Part shown: positions 51,398-60,949 of the stretch, piece by piece
How the letters are laid out: each line of letters starts with the position of its first letter
Numbering within the stretch: position 1 is the stretch's first letter
Source of the DNA: Phycisphaeraceae bacterium
GTDB taxonomy: Bacteria; Planctomycetota; Phycisphaerae; Phycisphaerales; Phycisphaeraceae
DNA length: 64,000 bases
Direction: 5' to 3'
Assembly: GCA_028277745.1 (NCBI GenBank)
Contig: JANQFR010000009.1
Location: forward strand, 22,559-86,558
Notes under the pieces: generated by a model
The model's database searches: none
What the model saw: the letters and a program-made list of their open reading frames with translations, nothing else
What the model was told of the DNA's origin: nothing
Made by a program: the position numbers and the translations under genes

Positions 51398-53554
51398 ATG
51401 TCGGGATCCCATCGCGGCCTGATCGGCGTCGTTCTGTTTTGTTTGTTCGCCCTTGCCGCGCCGCCGGCCGCCGCCCAGGAGGCGGACGCCGACAAGCAGT
51501 GGGCCAACTTCAACCACTACGTCCTCATCGCCCGGCCGGACCTCGCCCAGTCCGCCGCCGAAGCGCTGCTGCAGGTCGACGACGACACGTTGCTGGCGGC
51601 GGTCGAAGCCGGCGACTACAAGGACTATGACCGCACCTTCGTCCGCGCCGCCAAGATCGACGGCCTGCGTGAGGCGTCGCTCAAGCTCGAACAGAAGGTG
51701 CAGGCCGCCCGCATCGGCAAGAGCCGGGACGAGGCGCGGATCGCCGCGGACATCGCGTTGCTGGCCGAGGGCCAGCGGCCCTACCGCAACGCGGTGCAAC
51801 GCCTGCAGGCTGCCGGCCAGTTCGCCGCGCCGCAGTTGCTGGCGACGCTGCTTGATGACAAGCAGAAGACGCTGCACCCCTACATCATCACCGCGATGGT
51901 CACGGTCGGCCGGCCGATGGTGACGCCCCTGGCCATCGCCCTGCCCGACGTGAACCCCGTCGCTCAACGGCAGATCGCCCAGGTGCTGACCCAGATCGGG
52001 TACCCCGATCCGCTGCCCTACCTCAAGCAGGTGATGGAAGATGAGCAGACCGACCCCGACGCGCGCAAAGCCGTGGCGGTCGCCTACGACCAACTCTCCG
52101 CCAAGGTCGACCTGCCCCGCGACATCTCGGCCGCGGGCCTGTTCTACATTCTGGGCAAGTCGCAGTTCCGCACCGCCACCCATTCGCCCGATGACTTTGT
52201 GGGCTACGACAAGACCGATGACGTCGGCCTGTTGTGGACCTACGGCGCCAAGATCGGCCTCGTCTCCATCCCGGTGCCGGGCCCGATCTACGGCGACGTG
52301 CTGGCGATGCGCAACGCCAAACACGCCCTTAAGCTCAACCCCGCGATGGACCAGGCCCTGAGCCTCTACCTCATGGCCAACCTCCGGCGTGAAAACCGCC
52401 TGCCCGACGGCGTGGCGGACCCGAGCTATCCCGACACGATGGAGCCCCCGGATTACTACGCGATGCTCGCCGGCCCGGCTCGGGTGAACGACGTGCTGGA
52501 GACCGCGCTGGACAACGCCGACGCCGCGCTGGCGCTCGACGCGATCGGCATCCTCGCGGGCATCGCGGGCACCGACGCGCTGATCAACAAGGGCGGGGCC
52601 TATCAGCCGCTGCTCCGCGCCCTGTCGTACCCCGACCGCCGCGTCCGCTTCAACGCCGCCGTGGCGCTGGGCAACGCCCGGCCAAGCGCGGCGTTCGACG
52701 GGTCGTTCCGCGTGGTCCCGGTCCTCGCCGAGGCGGTGCGCCAGTCCGAAGACCGCTACGCGCTGGTCCTGGCCGACAACCAGGAAGACCTCAACGTCAA
52801 GATGGCCGCCATGGGCGACCTGGGCTACCGCGTGATCGGCGGGTTGAGCCTGACCGACGTGTCGGGCGAGGTCCAGAGCAGCCCGGGCGTGGACCTGATC
52901 GTCACCGACGTGAGCCCCGACGCCCTGTCGGGGATCGTGGCGCAGACGGCCAGCGATTACAAGCTCGGCGCGGTGCCGATCCTGGCGCTGGTCTCGGCCG
53001 AGTCGCTGCCGCGTCTGAGCGACTGGGCGGCGGATCATCCACGGGTTTCGGCCGCGCTGGACACCGACGAGCCCAGCGATATCCGCGAAGCCGTCGAAGC
53101 CGCGACCGCCTCGTACGTGGGTCAGCCGATGGACGCCGAGGAGGCGACCGCGTTCTCCGAGTCCGCCCTGGTGGTGCTGCGTGAGCTGGCGTTGGAAGCC
53201 AACGGCATATACCCGATCGCCGACGCGCAGTCCGCGTTGATCCTGGCCCTCAAGGACGAGCGACCGCAGATTGTCGAGGGCGCCGGGGCGGTGCTGTCGC
53301 TGATCAACAACGCCGACGCCCAGCAGGCCGTCGCCGCCGCCGCGCTCACCGCGGGGGGCGATGAGCAGATCAGCCTGCTCGACAGCCTGTCGGAGTCGGC
53401 GACGTATTTCGGCAACCTGCTCAAGCCGGCCCAGCTGGACCAGATCACCGAGCTGGTCGAGTCCAGCACGGGCGACACCGCCCTCGCGGCGGCCCGGGCC
53501 TACGGGGCCCTGGGGCTGCCGACGTCCGACGCGGTGAAGATGATTCTCAAGTGA
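51398..53554 (+). CDS. Exported HEAT-like repeat protein with receiver-like domain
   Basis: 718 residues from ATG 51398 (GGAG eleven bases upstream). Signal peptide 1-29 (ends AAA, then QEADAD). Helical repeats run from about 40 to 450, e.g. PQLLATLLDDKQKTLHPYII and PLLRALSYPDRRVRFNAAVA, in the style of HEAT/Armadillo units. Residues about 454-570 read like a CheY-type fold: YALVLADNQEDLNVKMAAMG, VDLIVTDVSPDALSG and VPILALVSAESLP, with an Asp in the phospho-acceptor place but no clear conserved Lys. A second helical stretch follows to the end. An exported receiver-like domain is unusual. Function unknown. Confidence 0.72.
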   Translation: MSGSHRGLIGVVLFCLFALAAPPAAAQEADADKQWANFNHYVLIARPDLAQSAAEALLQVDDDTLLAAVEAGDYKDYDRTFVRAAKIDGLREASLKLEQKVQAARIGKSRDEARIAADIALLAEGQRPYRNAVQRLQAAGQFAAPQLLATLLDDKQKTLHPYIITAMVTVGRPMVTPLAIALPDVNPVAQRQIAQVLTQIGYPDPLPYLKQVMEDEQTDPDARKAVAVAYDQLSAKVDLPRDISAAGLFYILGKSQFRTATHSPDDFVGYDKTDDVGLLWTYGAKIGLVSIPVPGPIYGDVLAMRNAKHALKLNPAMDQALSLYLMANLRRENRLPDGVADPSYPDTMEPPDYYAMLAGPARVNDVLETALDNADAALALDAIGILAGIAGTDALINKGGAYQPLLRALSYPDRRVRFNAAVALGNARPSAAFDGSFRVVPVLAEAVRQSEDRYALVLADNQEDLNVKMAAMGDLGYRVIGGLSLTDVSGEVQSSPGVDLIVTDVSPDALSGIVAQTASDYKLGAVPILALVSAESLPRLSDWAADHPRVSAALDTDEPSDIREAVEAATASYVGQPMDAEEATAFSESALVVLRELALEANGIYPIADAQSALILALKDERPQIVEGAGAVLSLINNADAQQAVAAAALTAGGDEQISLLDSLSESATYFGNLLKPAQLDQITELVESSTGDTALAAARAYGALGLPTSDAVKMILK

Positions 53555-53566
53555 TGGCCATCCGTT

Positions 53567-53595
53567 AAAGCCCGGGACCGCCGTCCCCGGGCTTT
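53567..53595 (+). terminator. Hairpin after the HEAT-like gene
   Basis: AAAGCCCGGGACCGCCGTCCCCGGGCTTT, with a mismatch near the centre, 13 bp after the stop. Ends in TTTC. Lies back to back with the rnpB terminator on the other strand. Confidence 0.6.
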
Positions 53596-53606
53596 CATTG
53601 AAATGT

Positions 53607-53643
53607 AAAAAGCCGCCGCCCCGGGTTCTGGCCCGGGGCGGCG
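53607..53643 (-). terminator. Rho-independent terminator of rnpB
   Basis: On the minus strand: CGCCGCCCCGGG-CCAGAA-CCCGGGGCGGCG followed by GCTTTTT. The 12-bp GC stem and T5 tract lie just after the 3' end of the RNase P RNA. Confidence 0.88.
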
Positions 53644-53650
53644 ATCGTTT

Positions 53651-54023
<373 letters not shown>

Positions 54024-54063
54024 CATCATTGTAAGCGCTGGCGAGGAACGTACACTCTGCATC

Positions 54064-55086
54064 ATGCCCGACGACCTGCCGTCCCCCGAAGTGATCCTCT
54101 GGACCGACGCCGACGCGGTGTCCTGCCTGGCGGGGGCTCTCGACCAGATGGGGGCCGCGGTGGACCCGATCGGCATCGGCGGGCCGCACCGCGGGGCGAT
54201 CAGCGATCTGGCGGCCGGGCTGGAACTGGAGCCGTATGACGACCTGCGGAAGCTGGTGGTCGACCGGCCGGCGGCGTTCCTGGTGCTGGGCACGATGGAG
54301 GGGGTAGCCGCGGCCGACCTGCTCACCGCGGCGGGCCAGGGCACGGCGGTGCTCAGCCTCGAGCCGGTGGCGGCCGGCCTGCCGGAACTGGACGCGCTGC
54401 GGCCCGCGTCCGGCCGCCGACGCGGGGCCGCAGCGGCCGCCCCGCCGGCGGGCGCCTTCGCGTTCATCCCCGCGTTCTCCCGCGCCGCGGGGTTCCGCGC
54501 CGCCGCCGAGCCGCACGACGCCATCGGCGAGCCCCGAGCCATCTCCCTCACCAGCCTCGGCCAACCCCACCACGGCTCGCTCTTCGCCCGGCTCTTTGAC
54601 GCCTGGCACACCATCCTCGGCTTCGCCGGCCTGCCGGAAACCATCGACGCCTCGCTGACCTCCGCCAACTTGGACATCCCCGACGACCCCCGACGCCTCA
54701 AGGGCCACGTCGCCGCCCACGCCCGCCTGACCGACGGCGGCTCGGTCAGCCTCCTCGTCTCCGCCCACGCCGCCGAAACCCGTCGGCAATTCGAGATCAT
54801 CGGCCCCGAGGGCTGCCTCCACGTCACCGACAACGCCTATCGCCTCCGCCACGCCGACGGCTCGGAGGTCGACCACGCCCAGGCCACGCCCGCCCAACCG
54901 CCCTTCGCCGACCTGATCGCCGACCAGTGGCGCCTCGCCCTGCACCGGCCGATCTCCAACGACCCCCAGCCCGGCAGCCCCTCGGCCCGCTACGCCGATA
55001 CCCTGGCGTGCTGCCTCGCCGGCCTGCTCTCGGCCCGCACCGGCGAGCCCGAGAGCCCCCAGCGTCTGCTGGACATGAACCGCTGA
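54064..55086 (+). CDS. Gfo/Idh/MocA-like oxidoreductase fold protein (degenerate)
   Basis: 340 residues from ATG 54064; the open frame upstream runs antisense through rnpB and is rejected. The N-terminal half looks like a Rossmann fold (VILWTDADAVSCLAGALDQM; AAFLVLGTMEGVAAADLLTA) but lacks the G-x-G-x-x-G of active Gfo/Idh enzymes. The C-terminal half has the family's beta-sheet end: SVSLLVSAHAAETRRQFEII, GPEGCLHVTDNAYRLRHADG, and a last helix before the terminus. NAD(P) binding is therefore doubtful. Substrate unknown. Confidence 0.6.
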   Translation: MPDDLPSPEVILWTDADAVSCLAGALDQMGAAVDPIGIGGPHRGAISDLAAGLELEPYDDLRKLVVDRPAAFLVLGTMEGVAAADLLTAAGQGTAVLSLEPVAAGLPELDALRPASGRRRGAAAAAPPAGAFAFIPAFSRAAGFRAAAEPHDAIGEPRAISLTSLGQPHHGSLFARLFDAWHTILGFAGLPETIDASLTSANLDIPDDPRRLKGHVAAHARLTDGGSVSLLVSAHAAETRRQFEIIGPEGCLHVTDNAYRLRHADGSEVDHAQATPAQPPFADLIADQWRLALHRPISNDPQPGSPSARYADTLACCLAGLLSARTGEPESPQRLLDMNR

Positions 55087-55170
55087 AGGTCGACGGCGTC
55101 AGCTGCCATAAACGATCGCCCGGGCCGGCGCTAGAGCAGATGAACTTTCAATCGCTCGCCTTCTCGGTCT

Positions 55171-55221
55171 TAGCCGGCGGGCTACGCCCGCCTGGTCCAG
55201 GGCCGCGTAGCGGCCCGGCTA
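55171..55221 (-). repeat. Family A compound-hairpin repeat, copy 7 (reverse)
   Basis: From TAGCCGGCGGGCTACGCCCG to CGGCCCGGCTA, 51 bp, in the convergent 211-bp gap between the Gfo/Idh-like gene and the SpoIIE phosphatase gene. Confidence 0.88.
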
Positions 55222-55297
55222 AGCCAATCCGAGCGGGAGGCGATGCAGATCAAGGGACTCGCGCTAAACGGCAAACAAGGCACGGCGCAACACGCCG

Positions 55298-57478
55298 TCA
55301 ACGGATCTTGATCACGACGCTGGTGATGTCGTCCTTCTGGCCGCACTCGCCCCGGAACGCGGCGACGGCGGCGTGGACGGCCTGGTTGATCTGCTCGGCG
55401 CCGTCGCCGGCGTGAGCGCGGATGACGTCCTTGAGGCGGTCCTTGCCGAACATCTCGCCCTCGGCGTTGAACGCCTCCCAGATGCCGTCGGTGCCGAGGA
55501 AGATCACCTGGCCCGACGCCCAGGGGATGAGGTGGTCCTGACGCTCATTGAAGGTCCACCCGGTCTGGATGCTCAGCGGGATGTCCTGGCCGAAGAGCTC
55601 GTCGAATCGGTCGGAAGCCGGGTCGTAGACAAGGGCGGGGTCGTGGCCGGCGGAGAGCCAGCGGGCGTGGATCGGGTCGGAGGTGAGCTCGATGTAGAAC
55701 ATCGTCATGAAGCGTGCCTGGAACTGGGAGGCGCAGAGGTCGTCGTTGACCTGGGTGAGGACGGCGGCGAGGCCGCAGCGCTGGGTCGCGCGGGAGCGCA
55801 GCAGGGCGCGGGCGGTCGCCATGAGCAGCGCGGAGGCGACGCCGTGGCCGACGACGTCGCCGATGACGACGCCGAGGGTGGGCTGCTCGCGGTCCTCGAA
55901 CACGATGAAGTCGAAGTAATCGCCGCCGGTCTCATCGCAGTAATCGCTGGCGCCGGCGATATCGAACGCGTCGAGCTGGGGCGGCTGAGCGGGGAGCAGC
56001 GCCTGCTGGACCTCCTTGGCGAGGTTGAGGCTCTCGCGCATGGCCAGCCGGTCCTGGAGCTGGGGCACCATGTCGTTGAACGCCTTGGCGAGCGCGCCGA
56101 TCTCATCGGACTTGTGCCGCGCGATCTCGGCCCGCGCATTGAGGTCGCCGCCGGCGATCCGCCGGGCGGTGGCCGCGAGGCGCTCGACCGGCTCGGTCAC
56201 GGTCCGGGCGCCGATCAGGGCGACGAGCACCACCCCGATCCCGACCAGGCCCACCACCACGGTGCTCATCAGGAGCATCATCCACGTCCGCTCCCAGACG
56301 GTGGCTTCCATGCGCTCGACCTGGCGGGTGATCGTGGCCCGGGGCGTGGCCAGCACGACGGCCGCGTCGTTGCCGATCGGCCCGTACGCGAGGATGGTCT
56401 CCTTGCCGTCGAAGACGCCCAGCAGCAGGTTCGATCGCTCGTTGGCGACATCCTGGGTCATCGTGCGGAGCTGGGCGGGGTCCTCGAGGCGGAATTCATA
56501 GGGCTGGCTGCTTTCGCGCCAGTCGCCGGCCTGGTTGAGGGTCTTTTCATCCGCGAAGACGTAAAGCCGGTCGGGTTCCTGGCTGCCGGGGCGGGCGATC
56601 TCGTCGGGCGCGACGGCGACGAGCAGGACCCGGCCGTTCTGGCCGAGGTCGGCGGGGAGGCGGGTCGAGCTGACCACGCCGGTCAGGGGCACATCGATCG
56701 CGGTCACCCCCGCGGGCCGGCCGTCGGGGCCGTAGACGACGCGGGACGCGGTCAGGGTCAGTTGACCGGTGGTGGCGTCGACCACGGGCGAGACCCAGGC
56801 GGTCGGGCCGTCCTCGCCCGGCGCGTCCTCGGCCGCCGCCATCGCTGCGCGGTACCAGTCGCGCTCACGCGGGTCGTAGTCATCGGGGAGCCCGCCCTCG
56901 CCGGGGAAGGAGGAGAACAACCCGGACGCGAGCGCGGTGTACTGCCAGAGGACCAGCCCCTTGCTGCGCATCACCCGGAAGACGTGCTGGTAGACGCGGG
57001 TCATGTCGGACAGCGCAGCGACCTCGCCCGTCAGGGCCTGCCGGTCGACGCCGGGGGGCAGGCGGATGACCTGCTCTTCGTAGCTGACCGGCAACGGCCC
57101 GAGCGTGCCGTCGGGGCTGATGTCCACATGATGCGGGGAGAGGGCGAGCCCGGGCACGCGGCCGGCCTGGAAATCGGCTTCGTAATAGACCGGCCGGCGG
57201 TTGGCGGTCCGCCCGGCGGCGAGGCGGCGCTCGACGGCCTGGACCTGGACCGACAGCAGCGCCTCGACCAGACGCGACTCGACATCGACCTGCTGGGCGT
57301 AGTCGCCGATCTGCTCCCGCAGCCGCAGCCGCGCCGACTTGAGCAGGTCCTGCCGCGCCTCGGCCGCGAGCTCCCGGCCCAGCAGACGGATCGCGATGTG
57401 GTCGCCGATGGTCCCCACCACCAGCGGCGTCAGCGCCATCGCCAGCAGCAGGATCAGCAGCTTGCCGCGGAGCTTCAT
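55298..57478 (-). CDS. SpoIIE/RsbU-type PP2C phosphatase with extracytoplasmic sensor and HAMP
   Basis: 726 residues. Helix 1 (about 8-28) and helix 2 (about 398-420) bracket a large periplasmic sensor (about 30-395) that resembles a Cache domain: FSSFPGEGGLPDDYDPRERDWYRAA and VSPVVDATTGQLTLTASRVV are typical. HAMP follows (TEPVERLAATARRIAGGDLN; EIGALAKAFNDMV). The PP2C-like catalytic domain (about 500-726) has DYCDETGGDYFDFIVFE, VIGDVVGHGVASALLMATAR, WLSAGHDPALVYDP and FLGTDGIWEAFN. It should dephosphorylate a STAS antagonist in response to an outside signal. A STAS/RsbW pair lies at the window's start, but a direct link is inference. Confidence 0.9.
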   Translation of the reverse strand: MKLRGKLLILLLAMALTPLVVGTIGDHIAIRLLGRELAAEARQDLLKSARLRLREQIGDYAQQVDVESRLVEALLSVQVQAVERRLAAGRTANRRPVYYEADFQAGRVPGLALSPHHVDISPDGTLGPLPVSYEEQVIRLPPGVDRQALTGEVAALSDMTRVYQHVFRVMRSKGLVLWQYTALASGLFSSFPGEGGLPDDYDPRERDWYRAAMAAAEDAPGEDGPTAWVSPVVDATTGQLTLTASRVVYGPDGRPAGVTAIDVPLTGVVSSTRLPADLGQNGRVLLVAVAPDEIARPGSQEPDRLYVFADEKTLNQAGDWRESSQPYEFRLEDPAQLRTMTQDVANERSNLLLGVFDGKETILAYGPIGNDAAVVLATPRATITRQVERMEATVWERTWMMLLMSTVVVGLVGIGVVLVALIGARTVTEPVERLAATARRIAGGDLNARAEIARHKSDEIGALAKAFNDMVPQLQDRLAMRESLNLAKEVQQALLPAQPPQLDAFDIAGASDYCDETGGDYFDFIVFEDREQPTLGVVIGDVVGHGVASALLMATARALLRSRATQRCGLAAVLTQVNDDLCASQFQARFMTMFYIELTSDPIHARWLSAGHDPALVYDPASDRFDELFGQDIPLSIQTGWTFNERQDHLIPWASGQVIFLGTDGIWEAFNAEGEMFGKDRLKDVIRAHAGDGAEQINQAVHAAVAAFRGECGQKDDITSVVIKIR

Positions 57479-57509
57479 AGCGACATGGTACTCGCGGCGA
57501 AGCGGCGGG

Positions 57510-58184
57510 TCAGTCGCCGAAATCGATCTCGTCGCCGGCCTTCATGACCCGGACCTCGACGCCCTTGGGGGCAAACTCGTTGATGTCGATCTCGATCATC
57601 GGCCAGGTGTTGTAGTGGATCGGGATCGCGAGCTTGGGCTGGAGCGTCTCGGCGGCGATCGTGGCGAGCATCGGGCACATGGTGACCTGGTCGCCGCAGG
57701 GGATCATGCACACGGCGGGCTCGGCGATCTTGCGGGTCAGCTCGAAATCGCTCTGCAGCGCGGTGTCGCCGAGGTGGTAGAGCGTCACCCCGCCGATGTC
57801 GAAGATGATCCCGCAGGCCTGGCCCATGTACCGGCCCTGGTAGCTGGAGGAGTGGATCGCGGGGGTGAAGGCGATGTGTCCAAATTCGGTGTAAATCCGC
57901 CCGCCCGGGTTGCCCGGCTCGGTGTTGGCGTGCCCCTGCTCGGTGACCCAGACCGACAGCTCGTACGGTGCTAAGACCTTGGCGTCGTTGGCCTTGGCGA
58001 TGGCGATCGTGTCGCCGACGTGGTCTTCGTGGCCGTGGGTGAGGGCGATGTAGTCGCAGCGGATGTCCTCCGGCTTGTGGACCGCCAGGTCGTTGCCGGT
58101 CAGGAACGGGTCCACCGCGATCGTGTGCTGGCCGTCGCTGAGGAGGAAACCCGCGTGGCCGAGGTAGGTGATTTTGACGCTCAT
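57510..58184 (-). CDS. UPF0173-type metallo-beta-lactamase-fold hydrolase
   Basis: 224 residues, the normal size. Metal ligands are in VKITYLGHAGFLL, IALTHGHEDHVGDTIAIAKA (H-x-H-x-D-H, about 48-67), HIAFTPAIHSSSY, LYHLGDTALQSDF and PIHYNTWP near the end. The whole order matches the YtkL/UPF0173 group. The natural substrate is not known. It lies 31 bp upstream of the SpoIIE phosphatase on the same strand and may share its transcript. Confidence 0.92.
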   Translation of the reverse strand: MSVKITYLGHAGFLLSDGQHTIAVDPFLTGNDLAVHKPEDIRCDYIALTHGHEDHVGDTIAIAKANDAKVLAPYELSVWVTEQGHANTEPGNPGGRIYTEFGHIAFTPAIHSSSYQGRYMGQACGIIFDIGGVTLYHLGDTALQSDFELTRKIAEPAVCMIPCGDQVTMCPMLATIAAETLQPKLAIPIHYNTWPMIEIDINEFAPKGVEVRVMKAGDEIDFGD

Positions 58185-58290
58185 GTGTCAGATTCCCCTG
58201 GTGAACTTGTAATGGTGAATACCTCCCGGGCATAATAACGGATTGCCCGGGGGCGGTTCGGAACTCGTACCTACAGTTAGGGGGTTTGGG

Positions 58291-59133
58291 ATGCCTGCTC
58301 GCCCTTACGGCGGTTTTCGTTGTGCGTTTACCCTGATCGAGCTGCTGGTGGTGATCACCGTGATCGCGGTCTTGATCGGGGTCCTGCTGCCGGCGCTGGC
58401 CAAGGCGCGGGACACCGCGCGGATGATGGTTTGCAACAACAACGTCGACCAGATCATCACGGCGTTGTCGGTGTATTCGGTTGACAACCGCGAGGTGTTT
58501 CCCCGCGTGAACTTCGAGCCGCCGGACCCGTTGGGCGTCAATGTCGTATCGCGGGCGGACGCCGACCCGGCCGTGTATCAAAACCCGTTCGAGGGAGGCG
58601 CGCCGCTGAACGACATCCCCGCGGCGCTGTTCCTGTTGATCAGGCAGACTTACGTCACTTCATCCGAAGTCTTTGTCTCGCCGGATATGGAAGAGCACTT
58701 CGCGGATACGTACCCCCTGACCGGAGGAAACCCGCGTGAGCAGACCACGTTCACCCTGGTCGGCAGCAATGTCAACGATGAAAGCAACCTCAGCTACGGC
58801 TACACCAATCCCTACCCGGGGTATGGCGCGTTCGGGGAGGGGACCGACGACTACATCCTGACGTCCGACAAGATGACCAGCGAGCTTGTGGTGGTCGCGG
58901 ACCGCGGCCCGGCGTGCTGCAACCCGCCATTCGATAACCCCCCCTTCGTGAACAGCAACATCCACGGCCGGGAGGGCAACGAAAAAGGGCAACACCTGGC
59001 GTACGGCGATGGCTCGGCCACGTTCTCCGACACCCCGAGGGCCCGCGGCGGGGAAGGCGTTTACCCCGCGAACGACCAGATCTTTGCGAAGAACGATAAG
59101 GATATCGTCATCCTGCCGCTGCTGATCGAGTAG
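58291..59133 (+). CDS. Prepilin-like exported protein (planctomycete type)
   Basis: 280 residues from ATG 58291. A basic leader (14 residues, ending RC-A) is followed by [20 protein letters not shown], the type IV prepilin N-terminal helix with Glu5; Ala rather than Gly precedes the cleavage point. The mature part is a large beta-rich domain, and near the end [20 protein letters not shown] resembles the H-x9-D-G motif of the abundant planctomycete prepilin-like proteins. Probably a pseudopilin-like surface or periplasmic protein; many paralogues are expected elsewhere in the genome. Confidence 0.85.
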   Translation: MPARPYGGFRCAFTLIELLVVITVIAVLIGVLLPALAKARDTARMMVCNNNVDQIITALSVYSVDNREVFPRVNFEPPDPLGVNVVSRADADPAVYQNPFEGGAPLNDIPAALFLLIRQTYVTSSEVFVSPDMEEHFADTYPLTGGNPREQTTFTLVGSNVNDESNLSYGYTNPYPGYGAFGEGTDDYILTSDKMTSELVVVADRGPACCNPPFDNPPFVNSNIHGREGNEKGQHLAYGDGSATFSDTPRARGGEGVYPANDQIFAKNDKDIVILPLLIE

Positions 59134-59155
59134 CGGCGTTACTCATGTCGTTTTC

Positions 59156-59218
59156 AGCCGCGACGTCCTCGTCGCGGTCGTATCGTCCACAGCGGACCGC
59201 GACGAGGACGTCGCGGCT
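59156..59218. repeat. Perfect 24-bp inverted repeat
   Basis: AGCCGCGACGTCCTCGTCGC then GGTC (59156-59179), a 15-base loop, and the exact inverse at 59195-59218. Each arm also contains GCGACG(T/A)..CGTCGC sub-symmetry. It lies between the convergent prepilin-like and kinase genes and could end both transcripts, though it has no T-run. Confidence 0.85.
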
Positions 59219-59241
59219 ACGAAGTGCATGGATTGGCCCGC

Positions 59242-60816
59242 TCAGTGATACGACAGCTTCTGGGTGAACAGGTTGAAATGAACCGTCAGCGGAGCGGTGT
59301 CGCCTCTGACCCCCAGCGTATAGCCCGGGGTCGAAGGTTCTTGAGCGACATCCTCGCCGCCGCCGTAGTGAAGCACGTATCGGCCGCGGGGCAGTTCGAC
59401 GATCTTCGGGCTCGTGAAGCTCTCCAGGACCTCGCCGCTGTCTTCACGGCGGACCTGGACCTGAGCCGGTGAGGGGTCGGTGGTGAAAAGAACGGTGCGG
59501 CGTTCGGGGGCCAGGACGATCGGCTCGTAGGCGTCGCCGGTGATCCGTCCCCACTTGACGTGAACGGTTCGGGGCTGGGCCTGATAATGATTGGGGAGGA
59601 CCAGTTCGATGGTGTGCGTGCCCGGGCCGAGCTCCGCGCGGCAGGGGGTGACGCCGCAGCCGAGCTTGAGTTGGCCATTGATCTTGAGCTGGGCGCCGGC
59701 CGGGTTGGAGCTGACCCGCAGCTCGACCGGGCGGTGGTAGAGCCAGTACGCCCCGGCCCCGACGGCGGCGGCGGCGAGGAGCACCAGGCCGCCCGCGATC
59801 GCCGCCCCGACCCGGTGCTTGACCAGCCGCTTGCGCAGCACGTACGTCACCGTCGGCCGCTTGGCGATCAGCGGGTCGCCGCTGAGGTAGTTGCCCAGGT
59901 CGCGGCTCATCTCGTCGGCGGAGCTGTAGCGCTGCTCGCGCTCCCGGGCCAGCGCCTTGAGCAGCAGCGTCTCCAGCTCGCGGTCGATCACGGTGGTGGT
60001 CGTGCGGTCGCCGCTGCGCGACGCGTCGCGCGGGCGGCGGACCTCCTGCTCGCCGATCCGCTTGATGATCTCTACGTACGAGCCGGTCAGGTCGTGGGGC
60101 ATCGCGCCGATCAGCAGCTTGTAGAGGATCACGCCCAGCGAGTAGATATCGGTGCGGGTGTCCAGCTCGGTGATCCGCCCCGCCGCCTGCTCGGGGGACA
60201 TGTACGCCGGCGTGCCCGCGACCTGGCCGTCGACCGAGATGTCGCTGCCGTGGTCCGCCTCCAGCATCCCCTTGGCGAGGCCGAAGTCCAGCAGGTACGG
60301 CTCGCCCGCGTCGGTGACGACGATGTTCGAGGGCTTGAGGTCGCGGTGAATGATCCCGCGCTGGTGGGCGAACTGCACCGCGTCGCAGACCTTGCGCATC
60401 AGCGACAGGACCCGCCGCTTGTCGAGCTTGAACGCCTCGACGTAGCGGTCCAGCGGCAGGCCGTCGACCAGCTGCATGGCGTAGTAGTGGACGCCGCGGG
60501 TCAGGCCCGACTCGTAGACCCGCGCGATGTTGGGGTGTTCGAGGCGGGCCGCGAGCTCGACCTCGCGCTCGAACCGCTGCATCGCCCGCGCCGAGCCGAA
60601 CGCCGAGGGCGCCAACAGCTTCAGCGCCACCTCGCGGCGGGTCGACAGCTGCACCGCCTTCCACACCACGCCCATGCCCCCCTCGCCCAGCCGGCCGGTG
60701 ATCTGGTAGTCCGGCACCTCGGGCGCATCGGCGGGGGGAGGGGGCAGTCCGTCGGACAGGACGGTCACGTCCTCCGTCTGCGTTGCGGGCACGGTGGGTT
60801 CCTCGTCTTTGGCCAC
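59242..60816 (-). CDS. Hanks-type Ser/Thr protein kinase with PEGA domain
   Basis: 524 residues. The N-terminal 35 residues are acidic. The kinase domain (about 37-300) has GRLGEGGMGVVWKA (Gly loop), EVALKLLAP (catalytic Lys), GIIHRDLKPSNIVVTD (HRD), YLLDFGLAK (DFG) and GTPAYMSPEQAAGR (activation segment). After a Lys/Arg-rich stretch comes one membrane helix (about 339-362) and then a PEGA-like extracytoplasmic part (VELRVSSNPAGAQLKINGQL; GTHTIELVLPNHYQA) and a further beta domain. Signals a wall or surface state to unknown targets. Confidence 0.92.
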   Translation of the reverse strand: MAKDEEPTVPATQTEDVTVLSDGLPPPPADAPEVPDYQITGRLGEGGMGVVWKAVQLSTRREVALKLLAPSAFGSARAMQRFEREVELAARLEHPNIARVYESGLTRGVHYYAMQLVDGLPLDRYVEAFKLDKRRVLSLMRKVCDAVQFAHQRGIIHRDLKPSNIVVTDAGEPYLLDFGLAKGMLEADHGSDISVDGQVAGTPAYMSPEQAAGRITELDTRTDIYSLGVILYKLLIGAMPHDLTGSYVEIIKRIGEQEVRRPRDASRSGDRTTTTVIDRELETLLLKALAREREQRYSSADEMSRDLGNYLSGDPLIAKRPTVTYVLRKRLVKHRVGAAIAGGLVLLAAAAVGAGAYWLYHRPVELRVSSNPAGAQLKINGQLKLGCGVTPCRAELGPGTHTIELVLPNHYQAQPRTVHVKWGRITGDAYEPIVLAPERRTVLFTTDPSPAQVQVRREDSGEVLESFTSPKIVELPRGRYVLHYGGGEDVAQEPSTPGYTLGVRGDTAPLTVHFNLFTQKLSYH

Positions 60817-60883
60817 GAAACCATTTTAAACGGTCAGCCGCCGATACGAGGATTGGCGCGGGATCTGACAGGCGAAAACGCCA

Positions 60884-60938
60884 AAACCGGTTCTGAGCGG
60901 AGCGAAGATCCGGATCTTCGCTCCGCTCAGAACCGGCT
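60884..60938. repeat. Family B repeat, near-perfect palindrome
   Basis: AAACCGGTTCTGAGCGGAGC then GAAGATCCGGATCTTCGCTC and CGCTCAGAACCGG(CTT). The two arms abut with no spacer, giving one long palindrome. Lies between the start of the kinase gene and the end of the LOG gene (both minus). Confidence 0.85.
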
Positions 60939-60949
60939 TGGACGTGCGG

